Origin: Sphingomonas bacterium
Lineage (GTDB): Bacteria > Pseudomonadota > Alphaproteobacteria > Sphingomonadales > Sphingomonadaceae
Direction: 5' to 3'
DNA length: 34,451 nt
Assembly: GCF_028292945.1 (NCBI RefSeq)
Contig: NZ_JAQGLJ010000117.1
Location: 1-34,451, forward strand
This document shows positions 8,471 to 16,166 of this stretch, piece after piece (positions within the stretch are counted from its first letter, which is position 1; each line of letters opens with the position of its first letter). Made by a program: the position numbers and the translations under genes. The notes beneath the pieces are model-generated. The model saw only the letters and a program-made list of their open reading frames with translations, ran no database searches and was not told the DNA's origin.

Positions 8471-9481
8471 ATGACCCAGCCCCCCCCCGGCGCGCGCCGC
8501 TGCTCCAACCCCAAGGTGGTCGTCACCCGCGAGCTGCCCGACAGGGTCATGGCGCGCATGGAGGCGTTGTTCGAAACCACCAACAACCGCACGGATGCCG
8601 CCCTCACCCGCGAACAGTTGCAGGCGGCGGTGACCGGGTGTGATGTGCTGGTGCCCACCGTCACCGACGCGATCGACGCCGAGCTGCTCGCCCATGCCGG
8701 CCCCAACCTGAAGCTGATCGCCAATTTCGGTGCGGGCGTGAACCATATCGACCTGCGCGCCGCCCGCGCGCGCGGCATCGTCGTCACCAATACGCCCGGC
8801 GTGCTGACGGAGGATACCGCCGACGTGACGATGGCGCTGATCCTGTCGGTCCCGCGCCGGCTGGCGGAGGGCGAGAAGCTGGTCCGCTCCGGCGCGTGGA
8901 CCGGCTGGAGCCCCGGCGGGATGCTTGGCCACCGCATAGGGGGCAAGGCGCTGGGCATCGTCGGGATGGGCCGCATTGGCCAGGCCGTCGCGCTGCGCGC
9001 GCGCGCTTTCGGGCTGTCGATCCACTATCACAACCGCCACCGTTTGCCCGCGGTGCTGGAGGCGCAGCTGGCCGCCACCTGGCATCCCGACCTCGACGCG
9101 ATGTTGGCGCAGATCGATATCCTCACGCTGCATACCCCACGTAACGCCGACAGCGAGAACCTGCTCGACGCCCGCCGCCTGGCGCTGCTGCGCCCCCACG
9201 TCCACGTCATCAACACCAGCCGTGGCGGCATTGTCGACGAGGACGCGCTGGTCGCCGCGCTGGAGGACGGCCGCCTCGCCGGCGCCGGGCTCGACGTCTG
9301 GGCGCACGAACCCGCCATCGATCCGCGCCTGCTGGCGTTGCCGAATGTCGTCATGACCCCGCACATGGGAAGCGCCACCTACGAAGGCCGCCTCGCCACC
9401 GGCGAGCGCGTCATCCAGAACATCCGCATGTGGGCCGATGACCACCGCCCACCGGATCAGGTGCTGGAGGGGTGGGTCTGA
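8471..9481 (+). CDS. D-isomer-specific 2-hydroxyacid dehydrogenase (glyoxylate/hydroxypyruvate reductase-like)
   Basis: 336 residues. Visible elements are the NAD(P)-binding GIVGMGRIGQAVALRARAFG (glycines 165-170), catalytic Arg251 in INTSRGGIVDEDAL, Glu280 in LDVWAHEP, and His298 in MTPHMGSAT. ANFGAGVNHIDL in the substrate domain fits the glyoxylate reductase/D-glycerate dehydrogenase branch. Residues after the first dinucleotide-binding strand (YHNRHR) include His and Arg, which favours NADPH over NADH. The ATG at 8471 matches the expected N-terminus (KVVVTRELP); an earlier in-frame start at 8363 would run through the intergenic region and the opposite gene's signal peptide. It likely reduces glyoxylate or hydroxypyruvate. 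Confidence 0.88.
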   Translation: MTQPPPGARRCSNPKVVVTRELPDRVMARMEALFETTNNRTDAALTREQLQAAVTGCDVLVPTVTDAIDAELLAHAGPNLKLIANFGAGVNHIDLRAARARGIVVTNTPGVLTEDTADVTMALILSVPRRLAEGEKLVRSGAWTGWSPGGMLGHRIGGKALGIVGMGRIGQAVALRARAFGLSIHYHNRHRLPAVLEAQLAATWHPDLDAMLAQIDILTLHTPRNADSENLLDARRLALLRPHVHVINTSRGGIVDEDALVAALEDGRLAGAGLDVWAHEPAIDPRLLALPNVVMTPHMGSATYEGRLATGERVIQNIRMWADDHRPPDQVLEGWV

Positions 9482-9487
9482 TCAGCC

Positions 9488-9786
9488 CTACTCGTCCTCG
9501 AAGTGCGCTGCCCGATTCACGCATTCGTGCAGGATCGCAACGAGGATTACGGCATCCTCCGATGTTCGCCAGTAGATGAAGTGATGTCCTGATCGGTAGC
9601 GGAAGCCGGGGAACCCGAGCTCCTGCGGAGTAGCCCGCCAGACGACTTCCCTCCCGGGGATGCGCTCGAGAGCAACAAGAATCGCATCCGAGTACCGCGT
9701 CGCCGTCGCAAGCCCCAGCGGTCGACGCCATACGCGAAGATGCCGTCCAGCTGATCCTCCGCTCGCGGGGTGATCGATAACGGCAT
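9488..9786 (-). pseudogene. ParE/RelE-type toxin, frameshifted
   Basis: The first part, from ATG at 9786, reads MPLSITPRAEDQLDGIFAYGVDRWGL, a typical ParE N-terminus. The same frame then becomes Arg/Ser-rich nonsense. The expected continuation (ATATRYSDAILVALERIPG ... FRYRSGHHFIYWR ... VAILHE) lies in another frame down to the stop at 9488. Adding one C near 9720 (GGGGCTTGCG to GGGGCCTTGCG) joins them into a 99-residue protein of normal ParE length. The toxin would act on gyrase or, if RelE-like, on mRNA. The start overlaps the antitoxin stop as TGATG, the usual order and coupling for parDE. It is either a true inactivating deletion or a sequencing error. Confidence 0.78.
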
Positions 9787-10028
9787 CACCCGTGCCGGCG
9801 CCGCATCCTCTCACGGGATGCTTCAGGAGCGAAGGGCCGAACCTCATCATCCGGGACGGCAAAGGCAGCTCGCAACTCGGCGATGACAGCCGGATGCCGG
9901 TGAAAGGCTTCCTCCGCGTCACGCTGAATCAGATCATTTACGTACGCCGCGACATCGGCGAACTGCGCCTGCTCGCCCGTCACCGCTGTCACCCGCCCAC
10001 TGGCCGCGTCGTCGAACTTGATCGTCAC
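9786..10028 (-). CDS. ParD-like antitoxin
   Basis: 80 residues, GTG start. A short beta-strand (TIKF) is followed by FADVAAYVNDLIQRDAEEAFHRH, the ParD pattern in which a ribbon-helix-helix N-terminus is followed by (D)YVRDLIRRD. The C-terminus is charged (SRERMRRRHG), as expected of the flexible toxin-binding tail. The N-terminal ribbon-helix-helix is shorter than in classic ParD, so the exact subfamily is uncertain. It sits directly before the frameshifted toxin (TGATG overlap) and 15 bases after the flavoprotein gene on the same strand, so it may be read from the long upstream transcript as well as its own promoter. The frame is intact although the toxin is not. Confidence 0.72.
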   Translation of the reverse strand: MTIKFDDAASGRVTAVTGEQAQFADVAAYVNDLIQRDAEEAFHRHPAVIAELRAAFAVPDDEVRPFAPEASRERMRRRHG

Positions 10029-10043
10029 CTCATAACCCGTCGC

Positions 10044-11501
10044 TCAATCCCCCGTCAGGATGCGGTCCACCAGCTGCTTCACCGTCGGCACGAAGCCATT
10101 TGAGTAGAACGGGTCGCGTTTGAAATTATATGCGGCGTGGCCTGCGAACATTAGGTTCTGTTCGATGTCGCCGCCATGGGCGATGTCCTGCAGCGTTTTC
10201 TGGATGCAGAACGAACGCGGATCGGCAAGCCGTCCGGTCGAATTGGTCTCCGTATCAGCCCAGCTTGAGAACAGGCATTGCGACAGACAGCCCATGCAAT
10301 CCGCCTGGTCCTTCCGGATCTCCGCTTTTTCGGTCGGCGATACGAACACCAGCGTGTTGTCTGGCGTCTTCAGCGCATCGGTGAAGCCGTGCCCGAACCA
10401 TTCGCGCGCGCTGAGCAGGTCGTTGCGCGTCACCCAGAAGTTCTTGCCCTTCACCCCCACGTCGAGCTGGAAGACGTGGTCGCCCGCCTCCTGCGTCGAG
10501 AACGCGATCTGCCGTTGCGACCGCGCTTCCAGCGCGCGCAGGAACGGGTTGCGCACCGCGGACGAGTAGAAGCCGGTTGGAGAGAAGCGGTGCAACAGCA
10601 CCTCGCCCGGCTCGATCTTGGTGAGATGATCCTTCCAGTCCTGCGGAATGGGGCTCTCGCGCGTCAGGAGCGGCCGGGTGCCATACTGGAAGGCGATCTG
10701 CCCCAGCTCGGGATTGTCGATCCAATTGTCCCAGTCGCGCAGATACCAGACGCCACCCGCCATCACGATGGGCGTGGCGTCGGAGATGCCGCCTGCTCGC
10801 ATGGTCTCGCGCAACGCCTTCACGCGAGGATAGGGATCCTGCGGCTCGAGCGGGTTCTCCGCGTTGGACAGCCCGTTGTGACCGCCCGCCAGCCAGGGGT
10901 CCTCATAGACCACCGCCGCCAGCCACTCGGACGCCTTGGAATAGGCACGCTTCCACAATGCCGAAAAGGCTCGCGCCGAACTGATGATCGGTAGATAATT
11001 GACCTGATACGACGCGGCGATCTCGCTCAGCTTGTACGGCATGCCCGCACCACAGGTGACGCCCGCGACCAGCCCGCGCGTCCGCTCCAGCACGCCGTGC
11101 AGCACGCGCGGCGCCCCACCCATCTCCCACAGCACGTTGATGTTGATGGCACCCCTGCCGCCGGCGATGTCCCACGCGCGCTGCACCTGCTGCACCGCAC
11201 CGTCGATCGCGTATTGGACCAGCTCTTCGTGCCGCTCGCGCCGGGTCAGCGCGCGATAGATCTGCGGGACGATCTTGCCCTCGGGATCATAGCTGTCGGC
11301 GTTGACCGCCGACACCGTTCCGATGCCGCCCGCCGCGGCCCACGCGCCTGCCGATGCATGGTTGGTCGCCGCGACGCCCTTGCCGCCCTCGACCAGCGGC
11401 CACACCTCGCGCCCGGCGTACATGATCGGCGTCAGGCCTTTGAACACGAGAGCAATCCCTTTCGGAGCAGATACGGGCTTTATAGCCAAAGGTTGCGGCA
11501 A
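10044..11501 (-). CDS. Nitronate-monooxygenase-like FMN protein with four-cysteine C-terminal motif
   Basis: 485 residues, much longer than ordinary nitronate monooxygenases (~320-350). The N-terminal two thirds is an NMO-type TIM barrel: PLVEGGKGVAATNHASAGAWAAAGGIGTV, AGGHNG at about 206-210, IVMAGGVW, and a phosphate-binding FQYGTRPLLTRESP near 271-284. The VSFHFG-type segment that carries the catalytic His in nitronate monooxygenases is here GVTCGAGMP, with Cys150 and no His. The extension holds Cys402, Cys405, Cys409 and Cys432 (CxxCxxxC then C), which resembles an iron-sulfur ligand set. Oxidation of nitronates is therefore doubtful; it may be an FMN/Fe-S reductase. The start is probably TTG at 11501 and is uncertain. 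It lies 17 bases after the GT4 gene. Confidence 0.75.
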   Translation of the reverse strand: MPQPLAIKPVSAPKGIALVFKGLTPIMYAGREVWPLVEGGKGVAATNHASAGAWAAAGGIGTVSAVNADSYDPEGKIVPQIYRALTRRERHEELVQYAIDGAVQQVQRAWDIAGGRGAININVLWEMGGAPRVLHGVLERTRGLVAGVTCGAGMPYKLSEIAASYQVNYLPIISSARAFSALWKRAYSKASEWLAAVVYEDPWLAGGHNGLSNAENPLEPQDPYPRVKALRETMRAGGISDATPIVMAGGVWYLRDWDNWIDNPELGQIAFQYGTRPLLTRESPIPQDWKDHLTKIEPGEVLLHRFSPTGFYSSAVRNPFLRALEARSQRQIAFSTQEAGDHVFQLDVGVKGKNFWVTRNDLLSAREWFGHGFTDALKTPDNTLVFVSPTEKAEIRKDQADCMGCLSQCLFSSWADTETNSTGRLADPRSFCIQKTLQDIAHGGDIEQNLMFAGHAAYNFKRDPFYSNGFVPTVKQLVDRILTGD

Positions 11502-11518
11502 CGCGATACTAACCTGCC

Positions 11519-12655
11519 TCAGCCGCTGAGCGCACCCGGCCGCCCAAGCGCGGCCTCGTAGAGATCGCGATAGCGCGCGACCATCAGCCCCTCATCATAC
11601 TCGGCCTGCGCGCGCCGCTGATTGGCGGCGCCAACGCTGCGGCGCAGCGCCGGATCGCTGACCAGCGCGTGCAGTGCGTCCCGAAGGAACACCTCGTTGG
11701 GTGTGGGGATGATGTAGGGCCGGTTCTCGGCCGCCACCATCGCGTACACGTCGCCGACCGCAGGTGCGGCGATCGGCAGCCCCGCCGCCATTGCTTCCAC
11801 GACCGAGATTGGGAATTGCTCGGACAGAGAGGACAGCGCCAGCACGTCGAACAGTCCGACGAACCGATGCGGGGAGGACAGAAATCCCGGCAGTACCAAC
11901 CTGTCGCTCAGTCCCATTGCCTCGGCTGCGCCTTCGATCGCTCCACGTTCGGGGCCTTCGCCGACGATCACCAGCCGCACCTTGCCCGCCAGCCCACCAA
12001 CCGCGCGCACCAGCATCGGCAGGTCCTTGACCGCGCGCAGGCCGGCGAGCGCGCCGATCACCACCTCGCCGGAATTGCGGCTCAGCCCCGGAATCGCGCC
12101 CGCGACCGGCGCTGCATAGGCTGCGACCGGGATGCCATTTACAATCCGGTGGACGCGCCCGCGCGGCTGCTTCCAGATATCGAGCGCGATCCGCTCCAGC
12201 GTCTGCGACGGCACCACCAGCGCGTGCGCGGCGGCCAGCGCGATGCGGCGGTACACATTGCGCTGGCGCTTCAGCCCACCCGCCTCGTCGGCATTGAACC
12301 CGTCCTCGTGATGCACGACCGGCGGTGCGTCCTTTGCAAAGGCCCGCCGCGCCATCACTCCGTCGATCGCGCCCCAATTGTACGTCAGCACCAGGTCGAA
12401 GCGCCGCATGAACCGCGCGATCGCCTCGTATCGCGCGACCGACGGCCTGCCCGTCAGCGGCGGGGGGTCCTGCGCGACCTCGTACGCCACCCCCGCCGGG
12501 ATCGCGTCGCGCGCACCAAGCGCGTCGGGGACGCCGGAGACGATCGTGTGCCGCGCCCGATCGCCCCAGGCGCCCATCAGCCGAACGCTCCGCGCCTCCT
12601 TGCCGCCCAGATCGAACGAGGAGTGCAGATGCAGGATGCGGACGGGCGCGGGCAT
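11519..12655 (-). CDS. Glycosyltransferase family 4 (GT-B fold)
   Basis: 378 residues. The N-terminal domain begins VRILHLHSSFDLGGKEARSVRL, with the GG(K/A)E loop seen in GT4 enzymes. The linker carries IVNGIPVAAY. The C-terminal domain has GEVVIGALAGLRAVKDLPMLV (the usual GRL..EKG..LL position), VIVGEGPERG, and the donor-binding Glu-x7-Glu motif in SLSEQFPISVVEAMAAGLPI. It would transfer a sugar from a nucleotide donor to a lipid or glycan acceptor in the cytosol or at the inner membrane; donor and acceptor cannot be told. It lies 48 bases after the GH130 gene on the same strand, which suggests that both act on the same glycan. Confidence 0.85.
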   Translation of the reverse strand: MPAPVRILHLHSSFDLGGKEARSVRLMGAWGDRARHTIVSGVPDALGARDAIPAGVAYEVAQDPPPLTGRPSVARYEAIARFMRRFDLVLTYNWGAIDGVMARRAFAKDAPPVVHHEDGFNADEAGGLKRQRNVYRRIALAAAHALVVPSQTLERIALDIWKQPRGRVHRIVNGIPVAAYAAPVAGAIPGLSRNSGEVVIGALAGLRAVKDLPMLVRAVGGLAGKVRLVIVGEGPERGAIEGAAEAMGLSDRLVLPGFLSSPHRFVGLFDVLALSSLSEQFPISVVEAMAAGLPIAAPAVGDVYAMVAAENRPYIIPTPNEVFLRDALHALVSDPALRRSVGAANQRRAQAEYDEGLMVARYRDLYEAALGRPGALSG

Positions 12656-12703
12656 GGCGGTGGCGACTAGCGCGCCCGCGCCGTCGCGTCACGCCTGCGG
12701 TTG

Positions 12704-13822
12704 TCAGCCGATCGAGTCCTTCGGCACATGCGTGATCCGGCACGCCAGGTCCGCTTCGCCGCTCGCCACGATCCAATGATCGCCGCCGTCGACCAGCCCG
12801 GTCGTGAAGACCACGTCGGACACGTACATCCGATCGGCCAGCGGATCGGTCAGCGACGGCGCGGGCTCAAGCAGCGGTGTGTGCCCGGTCGCCAGCGTCA
12901 CGCTCGGATCGTCCCGGTCGAGCAGCGTCCAATAGGTGCGGTAGATCCCCACCGTGCCTGACGGCTCCACCCCATGCCACAACGACAGCCAGCCATCGGG
13001 CGTCAGCACGGGCGGGGCGCCGCCGCCCATGCGGGCGGTCGAGACCGTCCCCGCGTGCGGCCTGATGCCGGGCCGATCGTGCGGCTTCCAGTGCAGCGCA
13101 TCGGGGGAGCGCGCGAGGTTGATCGACGGCCCGGCGCGCCATTGGCTGCCCGGCGGATAGGCGAAATAGCCGTCGCCCAGCGGTCGGGTCTGCGCCCAAT
13201 ATTCCCCGCCGATCAGGCCGGGAAAGATCAGCATGTCCTTGTTCTGGTGATCGAGCACGATGCCTTCGAGCCGCCAGTCAAGCGCGTCGTGGCTGGTGTA
13301 CAGCGTCGTGCACTGCCGCTCCGGGCTGACCGAACAGGTCGTCATAAGCCAGCGCTCGCCCACCTTGCTGATCCGCGCGTCCTCGATCCCATAGCATTGA
13401 TACGATTCGGCCGGCGCGATGGCGCGGTCGTAATGCACCGCCGTCACATGCCGGCCGTCGGGCGACAGCTCGACCGGCAGCAGCCAGGACAGGCTGGTCA
13501 GCGCCGCCACCTTCCACCCGCCGCCCGCCATCACCACCGCGCGCGGATCGGCGGTATCGACCAGCTGGAGCGGCCAGGCGTCGAGGTGGCAGGCGCCATC
13601 CGCCCAGCGCATCGAATGGACATGCCCATCCCAGCGCGGCGTGCGCAGCGCCTCCGCCACCCGCACCATCATCAGCAGGTTGCCGCTCGGCAGTCGCGTC
13701 AGCCCGGGGTTGAACGCGCCCAGCACATAGGTCTCGGCATCCACCTTCCCCGCCAGCGGGGAGCGCGCGAGGTCAACATCGTGAGGCGTGAAGACCAGCG
13801 CGTCGAAGGGGAATCCCGTCAC
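12704..13822 (-). CDS. GH130 family glycoside phosphorylase/hydrolase-like protein
   Basis: 372 residues, a five-bladed beta-propeller family by motif. Diagnostic elements are VLGAFNPGLTRL near 33-43, GIEDARISKVGERWLMT at about 145-161 (the GxEDPR motif thought to carry the catalytic acid, with Ala in place of Pro), QNKDMLIFPGLIGGEYW near 193-209 (the HKDAxLFPE position), and LWHGVEPSGTVGIYR. GH130 enzymes mostly phosphorolyse beta-mannosides such as beta-1,4- or beta-1,2-mannobiose, and some hydrolyse them. There is no signal peptide, so it is cytosolic. The GTG start at 13822 overlaps the stop of the upstream hydrolase gene as GTGA. A longer reading of the frame to 14218 lies inside that gene and is rejected. 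Substrate is not decided. Confidence 0.83.
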   Translation of the reverse strand: MTGFPFDALVFTPHDVDLARSPLAGKVDAETYVLGAFNPGLTRLPSGNLLMMVRVAEALRTPRWDGHVHSMRWADGACHLDAWPLQLVDTADPRAVVMAGGGWKVAALTSLSWLLPVELSPDGRHVTAVHYDRAIAPAESYQCYGIEDARISKVGERWLMTTCSVSPERQCTTLYTSHDALDWRLEGIVLDHQNKDMLIFPGLIGGEYWAQTRPLGDGYFAYPPGSQWRAGPSINLARSPDALHWKPHDRPGIRPHAGTVSTARMGGGAPPVLTPDGWLSLWHGVEPSGTVGIYRTYWTLLDRDDPSVTLATGHTPLLEPAPSLTDPLADRMYVSDVVFTTGLVDGGDHWIVASGEADLACRITHVPKDSIG

Positions 13823-14676
13823 GACACCCGCGCCAGCAGCCGGTCGATACCCGCGACCGCCTCGGCCTCGTCCAGCGTCGGCGCGTGCCCGACACGCGGC
13901 ACCGTCACCAGCTCTCCCTGCGGCAGCGCCTGCATCATCCGCGCCGCTGTCGTCTCCGACAGCACGTCGGACAGCGCCCCGCGCACTAGCAGCACCGGGG
14001 TGTCGGCCAGCGCCGTCAACGCCGGCCACAGATCGGCCGGCGCCTCTCCCCCCGTCTGCCGGAACGGCTCGGCGATGCGGTGGTCGTAATCGAGCTTGAT
14101 CTTGCCCTTGGCGGTCAGCCGATACAGCCGCTTGGCCATGGCGAGCCAGTCCGGCAGCGTCCAATCGGGGTAAACGTCGCTGTTTGCTTCGGCCAACGCG
14201 CGCGCGGCGTGCAGCCATGTCGGGTGGCTCGACGCCTTGCCGACATAGCCGCGGATGCGCTGCAGCCCCGCCGCCTCGATCTCCGGCCCGATGTCGTTGA
14301 GCACCGCGCCCGCCTGCCGCCCCGGCTCCGCTTGCGCCATCATCATCGCCACGATCCCGCCCAACGACGTGCCCACCGCCACGAACCGCCCCACCTCAAG
14401 CGCATCAAGCATCGCGACCACATCGGCGGCATAGGTGGCGGGCGCATAGCTTGCCCAGTCCTCCGCACGCCCGCTGCCGCCCCGACCGCGCAGGTCGATC
14501 GCCACCACCCGCCGGTCGCCCGCGACCCGCTCGGCCAGAGCTTCGAAGTCGCGGCAATTCCGCGTCAGTCCGGGCAGGCACACCACCGGCAGCCCACCTT
14601 CGTCACCGGGATACTCACGCGCGTGCAGCAACGTTCCGTCGGCGGCCGTGACGAACCGGTCCTCAAACACGCCCAT
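13819..14676 (-). CDS. Alpha/beta-fold hydrolase
   Basis: 285 residues. The oxyanion/N-terminal motif is VVCLPGLTRNCRDFEALAERV. The nucleophile Ser sits in GTSLGGIVAMM. The acid is probably Asp in VRGALSDVLSE, and the catalytic His is in PRVGHAPTLDE. IDLRGRGGSGRAEDWASY is the strand-4 loop. There is no signal peptide or lid that would point to a lipase; it resembles general esterases and lactonases of the alpha/beta hydrolase superfamily. The ATG at 14676 is preceded by a purine-rich GGGGGAG. The gene is divergent from selO with 37 bases between starts, so both promoters must overlap. It opens the minus-strand block that continues through GH130, GT4, the NMO-like gene and parD. Confidence 0.87.
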   Translation of the reverse strand: MGVFEDRFVTAADGTLLHAREYPGDEGGLPVVCLPGLTRNCRDFEALAERVAGDRRVVAIDLRGRGGSGRAEDWASYAPATYAADVVAMLDALEVGRFVAVGTSLGGIVAMMMAQAEPGRQAGAVLNDIGPEIEAAGLQRIRGYVGKASSHPTWLHAARALAEANSDVYPDWTLPDWLAMAKRLYRLTAKGKIKLDYDHRIAEPFRQTGGEAPADLWPALTALADTPVLLVRGALSDVLSETTAARMMQALPQGELVTVPRVGHAPTLDEAEAVAGIDRLLARVS

Positions 14677-14713
14677 GGTTGCGCCGCGCTCCCCCACTCC
14701 CCCATATCGCCGC

Positions 14714-16072
14714 ATGCAGCTTTCCTCGCAAGCGTATCGACCCGCCACGGCGCTCCTCGAACTCGGCCCCGAGTTCTGGGACCCGGTCGCCGCCGCCGAC
14801 TTTCCGGAGACGCGGCTCCGGTTCCGCAACGATCGCGCCGCCGCGCAAATCGGCCTCAACGCCCTGACCGAGTCAGACTGGCTCGCCCATTTCGGCCGCT
14901 TCCAGCCACTGCCCGGCACGCTCCCGCAGCCGCTGGCGCTCCGCTATCACGGCCACCAGTTCCGCAATTACAATCCCGATATCGGCGACGGTCGCGGCTT
15001 CACCTTCGCGCAGATGCACGACGACGCGGACCGGCTGATGGACCTCGGCACGAAGGGGTCGGGCAGGACCCCCCACAGCCGCTTCGGGGACGGACGACTG
15101 ACGCTGAAGGGCGGCGTGCGCGAGATCCTCGCGACCGAGATGCTGGAGGCGCTGGGCGTCCCCACCAGCCGAACGCTGTCGCTGATCGAGACGGGCGAAG
15201 CACTCGACCGCGGCGACGAGCCCTCCCCTACCCGCTCCGCCGTGCTCGTTCGCTTGAGCCACAGTCACATCCGCATCGGCACGTTCCAGCGCCTCGCCTA
15301 CGAACGCGACGAGGAGAACATGCGCCGGCTCACCGGCTATGTCCTGCGCAACCTCTACGGCGAGGAAGGTGACGATCCCGTCCGCCTGCTCGACCTCGTC
15401 ATCGGCCACACCGCAACGCTCGCCGCCCGCTACATGGCTGCGGGCTTCGTCCACGGGGTGCTCAACACCGACAACATCAACGTCACGGGCGAAAGCTTCG
15501 ACTACGGGCCGTGGCGGTTCGCCCCGACCTGGGACCCCGGCTTTACCGCCGCCTATTTCGATCATCAGGGGCTCTACGCCTTCGGCCGCCAGCCGGAGGC
15601 GATCGGCTGGAACGTCTCGCAGCTCGCGGCCTCCCTGCGCCTGCTGGTCGACAGCCCGCCGCTGATCGCGGTGCTCGATACATTCGGCCCGCGCTTCCAG
15701 ACCGCAATGGCGGATGCGCTGCTGTGGCGGCTGGGAGTCTCGCCACGCGACGAGGCAGGCGATCGCGACCTCGCCCGCGCCACCGAATCCGCGCTGCGGA
15801 AGACGGGCGTGGAGCTCGACCGATTCTTTCACGACGTGTTCGGCGGCGAGTTGCCCGCCGGGTATGGCGAGGAGTGGACCGGGCTGCGCACCGCGCTCGC
15901 CTTGTGCGCACCCCGCAAGGCCCGCGCCCACGCTTATTGGTCGGGCGAACCCTGCTCGATGCTGATCGATGAGGTGGAGACGATCTGGTCGGGCATCGCC
16001 GAGCATGACGATTGGTCGCTGCTGGAGGCGAAGGTCGTGGCGATCCGCATGATGGGCGAGGCGCTGGCCTAA
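14714..16072 (+). CDS. selO: Protein adenylyltransferase SelO (YdiU family)
   Basis: 452 residues from the ATG at 14714. SelO pseudokinases transfer AMP from ATP to Ser, Thr or Tyr of target proteins and affect redox homeostasis. Visible motifs are YHGHQFRNYNPDIGDGRG near 78-94, MDLGTKGSGRTPHSRFGDGR with the nucleotide-contacting Lys114, LSHSHIRIGTFQ, FVHGVLNTDN with catalytic Asp253 and Asn254, and metal-binding Asp263 in FDYGPW. These agree closely with P. syringae SelO (Asp252 and Asp262). The protein is shorter than E. coli SelO (478) and ends MMGEALA without the C-terminal cysteine that forms a regulatory disulfide there. No clear ribosome-binding site is seen. An earlier in-frame start at 14648 would overlap the divergent hydrolase gene. 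Confidence 0.88.
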   Translation: MQLSSQAYRPATALLELGPEFWDPVAAADFPETRLRFRNDRAAAQIGLNALTESDWLAHFGRFQPLPGTLPQPLALRYHGHQFRNYNPDIGDGRGFTFAQMHDDADRLMDLGTKGSGRTPHSRFGDGRLTLKGGVREILATEMLEALGVPTSRTLSLIETGEALDRGDEPSPTRSAVLVRLSHSHIRIGTFQRLAYERDEENMRRLTGYVLRNLYGEEGDDPVRLLDLVIGHTATLAARYMAAGFVHGVLNTDNINVTGESFDYGPWRFAPTWDPGFTAAYFDHQGLYAFGRQPEAIGWNVSQLAASLRLLVDSPPLIAVLDTFGPRFQTAMADALLWRLGVSPRDEAGDRDLARATESALRKTGVELDRFFHDVFGGELPAGYGEEWTGLRTALALCAPRKARAHAYWSGEPCSMLIDEVETIWSGIAEHDDWSLLEAKVVAIRMMGEALA

Positions 16073-16124
16073 TCTCCTCCCCCGCTCTGCGGGGTCCCCC
16101 TCGCCCGGAAAGCGGGGGAGGAGA
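16073..16124. terminator. 14-bp perfect inverted repeat after selO
   Basis: TCTCCTCCCCCGCT (16073-16086) is the exact reverse complement of AGCGGGGGAGGAGA (16111-16124), with a 24-base GC-rich loop. It begins immediately after the selO stop and ends 43 bases before astD. It could terminate selO transcription, although no T-run follows. CTCCTCCCC/GGGGAGGAG palindromes also occur as dispersed intergenic repeats in sphingomonads, so it may be a repeat family member. Confidence 0.6.
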
Positions 16125-16166
16125 AGCTTGCCCCCGCCACCGCACACCGGCAATACCGCCCCACCC

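Noticed and set aside
8426-9445. 339-codon minus-strand frame opposite the 2-hydroxyacid dehydrogenase
   Set aside because: The plus-strand product has all catalytic motifs; the antisense product has none.
9488-9786. Programmed frameshift in parE
   Set aside because: No slippery heptamer, downstream pseudoknot or internal Shine-Dalgarno sequence was evident at the shift point; simple base loss explains it.
10044-11501. Plain nitronate monooxygenase assignment
   Set aside because: Length, missing catalytic His and the extra cysteine motif argue against simple transfer of that function.
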